Origin: CAYUAI01 sp964442745 | GTDB taxonomy: Bacteria; Pseudomonadota; Gammaproteobacteria; S012-40 | NCBI GenBank assembly: GCA_964442745.1 | Contig: CAYUAI010000076.1 | Location: 1-19,166 of the forward strand | DNA length: 19,166 nt | Direction: 5' to 3' | Part shown: piece after piece, positions 1 to 7,454 of the stretch | Layout of the letters: each line of letters opens with the position of its first letter | Numbering within the stretch: the first letter of the stretch is position 1 | The notes under the pieces: generated by a model | What the model was told of the DNA's origin: nothing | Databases searched by the model: none | Seen by the model: only the letters and a program-made list of their open reading frames with translations | Position numbers and translations under genes: made by a program

Positions 1-794
1 CTCAATGCGCGGGTCGGGTAGTGAATTAAAGTATTTATCAATAAAAAGTGACTGAAATCCAATCACTCACGTATCATAATTACACTTGTATTGATACCCA
101 ATTTAGATGCGTTTGCCCTGCCGAATTTGGTTTCTATTCTAGGTGACAAAACGTTTATTCAATTCGTGCTTTTACATTTTGCTTACATTTGCCGAGAAAA
201 TCGACATATACTCAGCACGTTCATTATGTCACCCTCACGCACGCTTTTTTGATATTTTAACGCCGACCAACTGCGATCTCTTCACTGTCAATGCATCAGG
301 ATAGGTTTTGTACTTTAAGTGGCTTAGGGTTTTTCGTGCGGGCACTATTAAGATAAGGATAAAATTCAAACTGTCGAAAATTTTACCACACGGCGTTAAG
401 CAACGTTCGCTTAAAGAATAATATTTTCTTCTGTATCTTCAATACTATAAATTTTTAATCCAGCCGTACCTCACAGAGCAATCGCTCTATGAAATCATAT
501 ATATAACAATAGGTTAAAAAATGCCGTTTTTGAGGTATGATTTCATTCTATAAATGCAACACGAATTTAACTAATTGTTTTTTATTGATATTCACAGAAC
601 GATTGCCCCGCCGTGCCTCAATTGTCACGGGCCATACATAGAGTGAATTATCAATTTAAAACACATGAAATTGTCGATTTATTGAACAGTTTGTGCTACA
701 TCCTCATTTTGCAGCCATCATTGCATTATGCCCCCCTCTTTCATGAAAAAAATAATATTATGTTTTCAATGGGTTAAAATATAATTGATTAAAT
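1..794. other. Gene-free AT-rich leader region
   Basis: No open frame here has a ribosome binding site plus recognisable protein content. Visible structure is limited: an 11-bp perfect inverted repeat (489-499 with 536-546), a small hairpin inside it (475-479 with 484-488) and a short GC-rich hairpin near 611-630 (CCGTG/CACGG arms). The region leads into the sigma-54-like element at 795-810 and may carry upstream activator sites for the PEP-CTERM gene. Any gene to the left of position 1 lies outside the window. Confidence 0.5.
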
Positions 795-810
795 TGGCAT
801 CACCCGTGCT
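795..810 (+). promoter_or_regulatory. Sigma-54 (RpoN) -24/-12 promoter candidate
   Basis: The sequence TGGCATCACCCGTGCT has the -24 GG (796-797) and the -12 GC (808-809) separated by exactly ten bases, as sigma-54 promoters require, and matches TGGCA and TGC of the consensus. It lies about 50 bp upstream of the ATG at 860, which would give a 5' UTR of roughly 40 nt. In several bacteria PEP-CTERM genes are known to be controlled by PrsK/PrsR and sigma-54, so the location fits. Assigned by eye; transcription is not shown. Confidence 0.55.
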
Positions 811-859
811 GTGCAATAATTGAACTCTTATCTATTGCCACATGAGCAGGAGAAACAGA

Positions 860-1600
860 ATGAAAATAAAACAACTTTTAGGTTTAGCAGCTATCGCCGC
901 ATTATCTACTCCAACTTTTGCGATCACTTATGGTGGGGATGGTAGCGGTAGCGTACTGCAAGGTGTTTTAGACGGCATAACTCAAACGGGCAATAGTAGC
1001 ATTGATGTAACAAGTGATTACCTAAATGATGGCATCGACAGCTATTGGGCAATAGGGGGTTCTGGTGGCGCGGTTAATACGATCATTATGGAATTAGCTG
1101 GCTTTAAAAATGACATGACCTTTGGCATTTATGATGCTGCCACAACCCAGTATATAGAAATTTTTGATGGCGCCGCCTCCGCTGGTGACTACAGCAAAAC
1201 CATTTCGATGTTGTTGGACGGTTCAATTTTAATTAATAACAATGATACAGGCCTGGATTTTGCGGCCAATCAGTTTACTTTCTACCTCGATTCTTCTGCA
1301 AACTCTGGCGGCGGCTTATTTTATAGTGATACAAGTTTGAATTCAGATGGTGTTGACCATATGGTGGCATTTGAGGGCGTTGACGATCTAATTCAGATAG
1401 GTCCCTATATGGCTGGGATATGGGGTTCAAATGAGTATATTTTAGCTTGGGAAGGCCTAGACAATGGCGGCGACAGAGATTACGCCGACTTTGTTATTAT
1501 GGTCGAGTCTGTCAATCCTGTTCCAGCTCCTGCCACTTTAGCACTCATGGGTTTTGGTCTTCTTGGGCTCGTGAGCGCCTCAAAACGTCGTAAAATGTAA
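860..1600 (+). CDS. PEP-CTERM anchored secreted protein with DUF4114-like domain
   Basis: Predicted exported surface or matrix protein of 246 aa. It starts with a signal peptide (MKIKQLLG, hydrophobic core, cleavage near TPTFA) and ends with a PEP-CTERM-type sorting signal: a PAP variant of the PEP motif (VPAPATLAL), a hydrophobic stretch and a basic tail (SKRRKM). Just before this is a segment typical of DUF4114 (EYILAWEGL followed by GGDRDYADF). The middle is rich in Gly, Ser, Asp and Asn. I chose ATG 860 over 842 because AGGAG at 848-852 is seven bases upstream and the signal peptide begins there. The signal implies an exosortase/EpsH-type enzyme elsewhere in the genome; none is in this window. 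It appears monocistronic, with the sigma-54-like element upstream and a strong hairpin downstream. The family link is firm for the C-terminus; the function is unknown. Confidence 0.85.
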   Translation: MKIKQLLGLAAIAALSTPTFAITYGGDGSGSVLQGVLDGITQTGNSSIDVTSDYLNDGIDSYWAIGGSGGAVNTIIMELAGFKNDMTFGIYDAATTQYIEIFDGAASAGDYSKTISMLLDGSILINNNDTGLDFAANQFTFYLDSSANSGGGLFYSDTSLNSDGVDHMVAFEGVDDLIQIGPYMAGIWGSNEYILAWEGLDNGGDRDYADFVIMVESVNPVPAPATLALMGFGLLGLVSASKRRKM

Positions 1601-1612
1601 ACCGACGATCAA

Positions 1613-1653
1613 TCACAGAAAAAGCCACCAACGTTGGGTGGCTTTTTCTGTGA
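1613..1653. terminator. Long hairpin terminator after PEP-CTERM gene
   Basis: A perfect 17-bp inverted repeat (1613-1629 with 1637-1653) has a 7-nt loop. The core is AAAAAGCCACC/GGTGGCTTTTT, so a T-run follows the GC-rich stem and an A-run precedes it. This is the form of a bidirectional intrinsic terminator, placed 12 bp after the stop codon. Confidence 0.85.
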
Positions 1654-1998
1654 TGTTTTAGGAAGCTACCCGCTAAATTATTGCTACGTTTGATCTTACA
1701 GCCGATGGTTATTTTAGTTTTTTGTAACAACTCCTCCATATACCTAAATTTAAAAATGCTATAGGTATATGCAGAAACTCAAGATTTTTCTCTTATATTT
1801 TTTGAAGCTTGCACCACAGTAACTGCGCCTATTCTCCCCCTATTTAAGATTTTTATGGACTCTCCCGATAATATCTGAAGAATATCTTTCGAATAAATAG
1901 ATGACAAGATATTGACGACTAATCCTTGGCATAAAAACAATCAAATTAAATGCGTAAGTTAACATTGACAACTCGGGTCCGACGGATAACCGGATAAT
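1654..1998. other. Intergenic region before GGDEF gene
   Basis: There is no gene. It presumably holds the promoter of the GGDEF gene; TTGACG (1912-1917) and TTGACA (1965-1970) are -35-like, but neither has a properly spaced -10 element, so I make no promoter call. The start at 1999 also lacks a clear Shine-Dalgarno. Confidence 0.4.
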
Positions 1999-3312
1999 AT
2001 GACTATCGAATCACAAAAAGCTTGTCGGTCATTGCGAAGCCGTTTTATTGCTGGCATTAGCATCATGTTATTACCTATGGCAATTTTAATGGCCAGCGCG
2101 TTTTATTCTATTCAGAATACGGCGGACTCCATTGAACATATTGTCACGAACCCCGTTGAAGAACTGATTTTCACTAAACATATTGAAAATTTGATCTTAA
2201 AAAGCGAAATTCCCCTCTATCAATTTCTATATCGTGGTGAAACCGGTGATCGAGAAGCATTTATCCGCGTCGGCGCCGACATTGATGTCTCTTTTGAAAA
2301 TGTATTTTCCAGCAAACAACTTGATGAAACAGAAAAAAAGCTATTAAGTACCGCCCAAGCTGAATGGCAAACCGCACGACGTATTGGTGAATCGTTATTG
2401 AGTGTAGATAATATTCCTGAAAGTGATGCTTTAATTGCACGCACCGACGAGTTTCGTCGACACTTAGGCCGCAGTATTTCATTTTTGGAAAAAATGAGTT
2501 TAATTGCTTTATCGGAAATCCGTGATCACCGCTTAGCGGCTCAGAAAATTGAATGGCAATCGATAGGAATTATCGCCATTATATTCATTGTGGGTCTTAT
2601 TATCTCGATCATTGCAGCGATATCATTGACGCATTCAGTGATTGACCCCATCAGGCAACTCGAGCATACCATTCAGCGCTTTGGAAAAGGGGATTTAAAC
2701 TCACGCGCCCATCACATGGGTAATGATGAGCTCGGTCATCTCGCATCAGCATTTAATGCCATGGCAGAACGATTCCAAAAAGTACAAAAAGAATTAGATT
2801 ATCTTTCCATTCACGATGGACTGACAGGACTTTACAATCATGGAAAATTTTATGATCTTGTTGTTTTAGAATTGCAACGCACTAAGCGTTACAAGCGTGC
2901 ATTTTCATTATTGCTGATTGACATAAGCAATTTTCGTCGTGTTAATGAAACCTACGGTAATCTGGTCGGCGACTCAGTATTGGCTTCAGTGGCAGCAAAA
3001 ATAAGTGCCAGTATTCGACCCACTGATGTCGCGGCAAGACATGGTGGCAATGAATTTGCTGTTATTTTATCAGAAACTGACCAACAAGGTGCTTATGAAA
3101 CAGCAGCACGCATTGCTGCCACCATTGCCGACAATCCGCTAAATATTGGCGATGGAAAAACCTTAGATATGTACGTTAACATTGGTATCGCCACGTACCC
3201 CCTTCATGCCGATAACGAAACCGCTCTTTTCGCTTTTGCCGATCAATCCTTACACGAAGCAAAGCACACGAGTCTCACCGCCAAATACTCGGTGGTGGAA
3301 GGCCAAAACTAG
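1999..3312 (+). CDS. Membrane HAMP-GGDEF protein with degenerate GGNEF signature
   Basis: 437 aa. A first transmembrane helix (about 16-36), a helical periplasmic sensor region (about 37-185) and a second helix (about 187-210) are followed by a HAMP domain (about 211-265) and a GGDEF domain (about 268-430). In the GGDEF domain D308 (DISNF), NETYG and the GD turn are kept, as is the inhibitory RxxD I-site (R340-D343) exactly five residues before the signature. The signature itself is GGNEF (349-353): the third residue, normally the metal-binding Asp/Glu, is Asn. Such a change usually weakens or abolishes diguanylate cyclase activity, while the I-site could still bind c-di-GMP. It may therefore be a c-di-GMP-responsive receptor rather than an enzyme. 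ATG 1999 precedes the first membrane helix; its RBS is poor. It has no operon partner. Confidence 0.88.
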   Translation: MTIESQKACRSLRSRFIAGISIMLLPMAILMASAFYSIQNTADSIEHIVTNPVEELIFTKHIENLILKSEIPLYQFLYRGETGDREAFIRVGADIDVSFENVFSSKQLDETEKKLLSTAQAEWQTARRIGESLLSVDNIPESDALIARTDEFRRHLGRSISFLEKMSLIALSEIRDHRLAAQKIEWQSIGIIAIIFIVGLIISIIAAISLTHSVIDPIRQLEHTIQRFGKGDLNSRAHHMGNDELGHLASAFNAMAERFQKVQKELDYLSIHDGLTGLYNHGKFYDLVVLELQRTKRYKRAFSLLLIDISNFRRVNETYGNLVGDSVLASVAAKISASIRPTDVAARHGGNEFAVILSETDQQGAYETAARIAATIADNPLNIGDGKTLDMYVNIGIATYPLHADNETALFAFADQSLHEAKHTSLTAKYSVVEGQN

Positions 3313-3403
3313 CCAATCATTACTACCACCAATCCTGGCCCGTCCTCCCTTCAATTTCACTTGCCATTTGATCCTAACCCCGAAATAAACCTCAGCTAAG
3401 TAA

Positions 3404-3692
3404 TATTCATTTCGCAGCAGCAAAATGCTAAGCGACTCATTCTATATAAATGGTACGGGTAGTGATTGGAATTGGCAATTCGTCGCCAATGTGACAATCG
3501 CAACTAGCAACAATCAAATGGAAAATGGAATTCAGTTTTGACCGAAGTTTGATTGGCAACCCCAGCAATATCCAACTATTTTTTCTGGGGGAAAACGTGG
3601 CTTATAGCGGAGGTGATAGCACTGATTATTACCCAGATGACATCATCAATACTTCCGGTATAATACGTTTTTTTCGTTACACCACTCAATAA
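3404..3692 (+). pseudogene. Frameshifted remnant of an exported beta-sandwich-like protein gene
   Basis: Two adjacent frames read like one protein. The frame open from 3404 (ATG at 3425) encodes SDWNWQFVANVTIATSNNQ and stops at 3539-3541. The next frame, open from 3495 and ending in TAA at 3690-3692, continues with FDRSLIGNPSNIQLFFLGEN and then GGDSTDYYPDD. A single shift near 3520-3540 would join them. The pattern (alternating hydrophobic strands, IGNP, DYYPD) resembles the C-terminal part of carbohydrate-binding or other beta-sandwich domains, but I cannot name the family. There is no clear start or RBS, and the 5' part is missing. It lies between the ends of two convergent genes, 19 bp from the end of gmhA. 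The alternative is noncoding DNA with chance open frames. Confidence 0.45.
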
Positions 3693-3711
3693 CCGGCACC
3701 GATCAATATAG

Positions 3712-4266
3712 TTATCTCTCAAATGCTTCACATATAAAATGTAACATAAAAATATGCGATTCCTGAATACGCGACGTGCGTTCGCCCGGCACAATTAATG
3801 GATAGTCAACCCACTTAGCTAATTGACCACCATCACGCCCTAAGAGACCAATGCTTGTTATCTGTTGCTGTTTTGCTTGCCGTGCCGCGTTTATTAAGTT
3901 TTGTGAATTGCCTGACGTACTAATGAGCAATAATAAATCTTTAGGATCGGCCAACGATTCAATCTGTCTGGAAAAAATTCGTTCAAACCCATAATCGTTA
4001 CCAATGGCAGTTAACGCGGCGCTATCATTGGTCAGTGAAATAGCCGGATAACCTTGACGATCCATTTCAAATCGGCCAGTAAATTCTGCTGCAAAATGTT
4101 GTGCATCAGTGGCAGACCCCCCGTTGCCACAAATATACAATATTCCGCCACCTTCAAATGTACGGCGAATACAGGAAATAACATTGGCGATCAGTGGCTC
4201 CAATGCTAAAATACCTGTCATAATTTTTTGATGTTCTTCGATTGCCGCCGGGAGGTTTACCTTCAT
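3712..4266 (-). CDS. gmhA: Phosphoheptose isomerase (sedoheptulose 7-phosphate isomerase)
   Basis: A cytoplasmic SIS-domain enzyme of 184 aa that converts D-sedoheptulose 7-phosphate to D-glycero-manno-heptose 7-phosphate, the first step to the ADP-heptose used in the LPS inner core. It shows the family signature GNGGSATDAQHFAAEFTGRF (48 onward), the sugar-phosphate loop STSGNS (116-121) and TSRIQESH near the C-terminus. Family residues for zinc binding and catalysis are present with the right spacing (H57, E61, Q168, H176). This separates it from the related DnaA-binding protein DiaA, which lacks the full set. ATG 4266 has GAGGG at 4274-4278 upstream; a TTG one codon earlier is less likely. 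It is divergent from the lpxL-type gene with only 54 bp between, so the two LPS genes probably share a control region. Confidence 0.93.
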   Translation of the reverse strand: MKVNLPAAIEEHQKIMTGILALEPLIANVISCIRRTFEGGGILYICGNGGSATDAQHFAAEFTGRFEMDRQGYPAISLTNDSAALTAIGNDYGFERIFSRQIESLADPKDLLLLISTSGNSQNLINAARQAKQQQITSIGLLGRDGGQLAKWVDYPLIVPGERTSRIQESHIFMLHFICEAFER

Positions 4267-4320
4267 CAAATTTCCCTCTTTCGCCGTTGATCTATAAATG
4301 TAAACACTGAAGTCAATTCC

Positions 4321-5250
4321 TTGAAAAATAATTTAGCTCACGTATTTAACCCTAAAACCTGGCTCATCGGATTGGCCAGTCGCTTATTAAAATCATTGGT
4401 TGCTTTGCCTCACCCATGGCGACTCGGCCTCGGTCGGCAACTCGGCCGCTTGTTCTATCATATCAATAAAAAGCGCCGCCATATTGCCAAAACCAACATT
4501 GCCATCTGTTTGCCTACATACAACCCTGTACAACAACAGCACGTCTTAAAAAAACACTTTGAATCACTCGGTATGGCATTGATTGAGACAGGTATGTGTT
4601 GGTGGGAAAGTGATACTGATTTATTAAATCTCACACATTTTTCTGGTTTACATTATATCGACGAGGCCTTACAAAATGAACGGGGTGTTATTCTATTAAG
4701 CGCGCATTTCACGCCACTGGAACTTGGTTTACGATTATTGGCTGCGGCTATTACCCCGCCAGTATATGCCGTCTATCAAGCCCACACTGACCCGCGTCTG
4801 GACAAATTGATTCTTGATAACCGTTTACGCCATGCGGGTGGTGTTATTCCACAAAATGATATACGAAAAATGCTTAAAACACTCAAAAAAAATGGTATTG
4901 TTTGGTATGCACCGGATCAAAGCTATCGAGGGAAATACAGTGAGATCGTACCTTTTTTTGACATACCTGCCAACAGCAATACCGCCACGTCTCGTTTGTC
5001 AATGATTTCACGGTCACCAGTGCTGCCATTTTTTGTGCAGCGTAATAATACTAACCTGAAATATTCTATTGAAATCCATCCACCACTGGCAAACTATCCA
5101 AGCCAAGATGCCGTGCAAGACACATTACAGTATCATCGCCTCATTGAGGCACAAGTTTATAAGGTCCCCGATCAATATCTATGGATTCATCGACGATTTA
5201 AAAAACGGCCCGCCCCCTATGCTGACCTTTACAATACATCCCCCAATTAA
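4321..5250 (+). CDS. lpxL: Lipid A biosynthesis acyltransferase, LpxL/HtrB family
   Basis: 309 aa, the usual length for this family. It transfers a secondary acyl chain from acyl-ACP to the Kdo2-lipid A precursor at the inner membrane. The catalytic HX4(D/E) motif is H129-E134 in SAHFTPLELG; other family blocks are YQAHTDPRLD, WYAPDQSYRGK and the C-terminal YLWIHRRFKKRP. An N-terminal hydrophobic/amphipathic segment (about 13-48) would anchor it to the membrane. The only usable start in frame is TTG 4321: an in-frame stop at 4288-4290 and the absence of an earlier ATG rule out anything longer. Only a weak SD (CTGAAG) is seen. It is divergent from gmhA. LpxL and LpxM cannot be separated with certainty here; lpxL is the most likely symbol. 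Confidence 0.88.
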   Translation: MKNNLAHVFNPKTWLIGLASRLLKSLVALPHPWRLGLGRQLGRLFYHINKKRRHIAKTNIAICLPTYNPVQQQHVLKKHFESLGMALIETGMCWWESDTDLLNLTHFSGLHYIDEALQNERGVILLSAHFTPLELGLRLLAAAITPPVYAVYQAHTDPRLDKLILDNRLRHAGGVIPQNDIRKMLKTLKKNGIVWYAPDQSYRGKYSEIVPFFDIPANSNTATSRLSMISRSPVLPFFVQRNNTNLKYSIEIHPPLANYPSQDAVQDTLQYHRLIEAQVYKVPDQYLWIHRRFKKRPAPYADLYNTSPN

Positions 5251-5318
5251 AATATGTTGTCGTATTGCGCCGAATTAACAGCTCCCATGCCCGAGAAAAA
5301 GGAACAGGAGCTACGGCT

Positions 5319-5954
5319 TTAACCTTCTTTTTTAGTTTCTTTCTCTACCAGATAATTAATCACTTTTATGGTATTTGCCGCACCGCCAGTCATACGATTG
5401 GAAATCCGATATTTGCCATTAACAACCACCGCGGGTACCCCTTCAATCCCATAACGAGATACCATCGTTTTGGCACGGCGTACGCGTGTTTCTACGGCAA
5501 AAGAACGGTAGGTCTTATTGAATTTTTCTTTATCCACGCCCAAATCTGCCACAAAATCTGCAATCGATTCTTGAGTGCCCAAAGTCTTTTTCATCACATG
5601 AATCGCATTGAACAATGGCATATGGACTTTATCCCAAACCCCCATCAGCTCCGTGGCATAAAAAGTGCGCGCATGGACTTCCCAAGCCGGTCGAAAAATC
5701 GCCGGCAAGCGTACAAACTCAGCATTTTCCGGCTTTTTACGCAACCACCGCTCTATAAAAGGCTCAAACCGAAAACAATGTGGGCAGCCATACCAAAATG
5801 TTTCTAGAACTTCAACCTTATCTCCGGTTGAGGTAGGTTGGGCAGGCACAATAAGCTCATAGTGTACGCCCTCTTCATACGACTCCGCCATCGCAGGCAA
5901 TACCCAGATACTTATGGTCAAAAAAAGTACCGCACAATAACCGATCTTCTTCAT
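5319..5954 (-). CDS. dsbA: Periplasmic thiol:disulfide oxidoreductase DsbA
   Basis: 211 aa. The signal peptide (1-23, ending PAMA) directs it to the periplasm, where it introduces disulfides into exported proteins and is reoxidised by DsbB. The thioredoxin-fold active site is C57-P-H-C60 (FWYGCPHCF), the classic DsbA dipeptide, and the cis-proline follows valine as V173-P174 (EGVPAVVV). The helical insertion lies between. ATG 5954 is preceded by GGAG about ten bases upstream. The gene is convergent with lpxL and divergent from the cNMP-domain gene. dsbA beside yihA and polA is a conserved gammaproteobacterial arrangement; in pseudomonads cytochrome c4 sits between dsbA and yihA, but not here. 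It is complete, with no unusual residues. Confidence 0.95.
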   Translation of the reverse strand: MKKIGYCAVLFLTISIWVLPAMAESYEEGVHYELIVPAQPTSTGDKVEVLETFWYGCPHCFRFEPFIERWLRKKPENAEFVRLPAIFRPAWEVHARTFYATELMGVWDKVHMPLFNAIHVMKKTLGTQESIADFVADLGVDKEKFNKTYRSFAVETRVRRAKTMVSRYGIEGVPAVVVNGKYRISNRMTGGAANTIKVINYLVEKETKKEG

Positions 5955-6134
5955 TTAAATGCTTCTCCATTGTTTGGCCACCACCGTAGCGAAATTTTTC
6001 TATAAAAACAATTGGTAATTTTAGTTTATCTCCTAATACTGTATGCTGATGACAAGGGTTACCTAATTTCGGTGAATCGTTCGAAGGTTGGGGAAGTCAT
6101 AACAGAGCTTAGATAGTAATATTAGGAGAAACCT

Positions 6135-6623
6135 ATGGCTGTTGAAAAAATAAATTTAGTCCAATTTCTTAACCAGCAATACCTGTGTGAATCACTAACG
6201 GTAAAAGAAGTTCAAACACTTTTAGATTACACTGAGTTAGCTCACTTTGAAAAAGACGATATTATTGCAAATATTGGCGAAGTTGGAGAAGCCCTATTTT
6301 TTGTTGTCAAAGGCGAAGCCACACTGTATTACGATGAAAACAGTACCGAAACCGAAGTAGGACGCGTTGCTGAAGGCGAATTAATGGGCGAAATGTCTTT
6401 TTTTGACCGAGAGCCACGCTCGGTACGTGTCAAATCGACGGCGGCAAATACTGAGTTATTGAAATTGAGCCGTATCATGTATAATCGTCTACGCATTGAA
6501 CACCCGTATATCGCGGTCAATTTACTTGAGCACGCCATTGTTAGCTTGGATCATTTATTCCGCCAAGTGAGCTCAGATGTTGCTACATTCTCAAATTATT
6601 TCTATGGAAAAGGTAAACGATAA
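6135..6623 (+). CDS. Stand-alone cyclic nucleotide-binding domain protein
   Basis: 162 aa, consisting almost wholly of a Crp-like cNMP-binding (CAP_ED) beta-barrel. The phosphate-binding cassette is seen as GELMGEMSFFDREPRS (about 81-96), with the family GE pair (85-86) and the Arg (95) that contacts the cyclic phosphate. Unlike Crp/Fnr regulators it has no room for a helix-turn-helix; after the barrel there is only a helical tail (about 115-162). It is probably a cytoplasmic regulatory or adaptor protein, with unknown ligand and partner. ATG 6135 has AGGAG at 6124-6128. Its last 20 bases overlap the start of yihA in another frame, which suggests translational coupling. It occupies the place where many gammaproteobacteria carry cytochrome c4. 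Confidence 0.85.
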   Translation: MAVEKINLVQFLNQQYLCESLTVKEVQTLLDYTELAHFEKDDIIANIGEVGEALFFVVKGEATLYYDENSTETEVGRVAEGELMGEMSFFDREPRSVRVKSTAANTELLKLSRIMYNRLRIEHPYIAVNLLEHAIVSLDHLFRQVSSDVATFSNYFYGKGKR

Positions 6624-7245
6624 ACACGCATTCCGGAGCGCTCAATTTACTTTAGCGGCGCAGCATTTTAAGCAAATTCCGACAGATGTAGGCTACGAAG
6701 TGGCCTTCGCCGGTCGATCGAATGCCGGCAAATCCAGCGCAATTAATGCGCTCACCGGCATTCGATCGTTAGCAAGAACCAGTAAAACACCAGGACGAAC
6801 TCAGCAAATCGTTTTTTTCACCGTCGATGAACAACATCGCTTAGTGGATTTACCGGGCTATGGTTACGCCAAAGTGCCGCCGAGCGTAAAGCAGCATTGG
6901 CATAACTTACTGGAAAAATACTTTACCAAACGCGAATCACTAAAAGGTTTAATATTAGTCATGGATATCAGACATCCGCTCACCGAATTTGATCAGCAAA
7001 TGCTGCATTGGTGCCAAGCGACCACCACGCCAACCCATATTTTATTAACCAAAGCAGATAAATTAAGTCGTGGGGCGGCCTTATCACAGCACCAGAAAGT
7101 ACAAAATTCACTCGTGGATATTGAACACTTAGTGTCAACACAGGTGTTTTCTGCCCCGAGCCGCCAAGGTGTCAATCAGGTCATTGACAAATTAAACCAA
7201 TGGATGAAATATCCCTCAAGAATCGCCGAACAGGTTAAAAAATAA
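6604..7245 (+). CDS. yihA: Ribosome biogenesis GTP-binding protein YihA/EngB/YsxC
   Basis: An essential-type TRAFAC GTPase needed for large ribosomal subunit assembly. From ATG 6604 it is 213 aa. G1 is GRSNAGKSS (37-45), the switch region contains RTSKTPGRTQ (58-67), G3 is DLPGYGYA (82-89), G4 is TKAD, and a G5-like SAPS follows. I prefer ATG 6604 over ATG 6577 because it gives an N-terminus close to that of E. coli YihA (about 30 residues before the G1 region). It overlaps the 3' end of the cNMP-domain gene by 20 bp, so it is probably co-transcribed and coupled. It converges with polA, as in many gammaproteobacteria. Confidence 0.94.
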   Translation: MEKVNDKHAFRSAQFTLAAQHFKQIPTDVGYEVAFAGRSNAGKSSAINALTGIRSLARTSKTPGRTQQIVFFTVDEQHRLVDLPGYGYAKVPPSVKQHWHNLLEKYFTKRESLKGLILVMDIRHPLTEFDQQMLHWCQATTTPTHILLTKADKLSRGAALSQHQKVQNSLVDIEHLVSTQVFSAPSRQGVNQVIDKLNQWMKYPSRIAEQVKK

Positions 7246-7276
7246 TGAGGACGTAGTTTAGGCGAGCAGTATGCAG

Positions 7277-7454
7277 AAATGTGGCTTAACCCGGATCTCT
7301 CATCTCTCATGGCGTACCATGCTGACTTGAAATCCGGGTTAATAAAACCACTCTGCAGTGCAGGCAGAGTGTGGAGTCCCGACTCTGGGAAAATCGGGAT
7401 GCAGTGTCTCCCGCTCTCAGGGAGGGAGGAAAACGAGAGACTATCGCCACATTT
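7277..7454. repeat. Multi-helix structured element closed by a 9-bp inverted repeat
   Basis: A closing helix AAATGTGGC (7277-7285) with GCCACATTT (7446-7454) encloses four successive hairpins. These are an 11-bp perfect stem TTAACCCGGAT/ATCCGGGTTAA (7286-7296 with 7332-7342) capped by CATGG/CCATG (7308-7312, 7317-7321); an 8-bp stem CACTCTGC/GCAGAGTG (7349-7356, 7364-7371); a 6-bp stem TCCCGA/TCGGGA (7377-7382, 7394-7399); and GTCTC/GAGAC (7406-7410, 7437-7441) with an inner CCC/GGG. It fills most of the space between the 3' ends of yihA and polA. It may be a palindromic dispersed repeat (MITE- or REP-like) or a structured RNA; copies elsewhere would decide. No target-site duplication is visible. 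It may also help terminate both genes. Confidence 0.6.

Noticed and set aside
5279..5314. Possible terminator hairpin between lpxL and dsbA (AGCTCC/GGAGCT)
   Set aside because: The stem is only six bp with a ~20-nt loop and no T-run at the right place.
5265..5807. 180-codon open frame on the plus strand
   Set aside because: It lies antisense within dsbA, has no RBS, and the dsbA reading has active site, cis-Pro and signal peptide.
7277..7454. Retron msr-msd or integron attC interpretation of the multi-helix element
   Set aside because: No reverse transcriptase or integron integrase is nearby, and no core sites typical of attC are seen.
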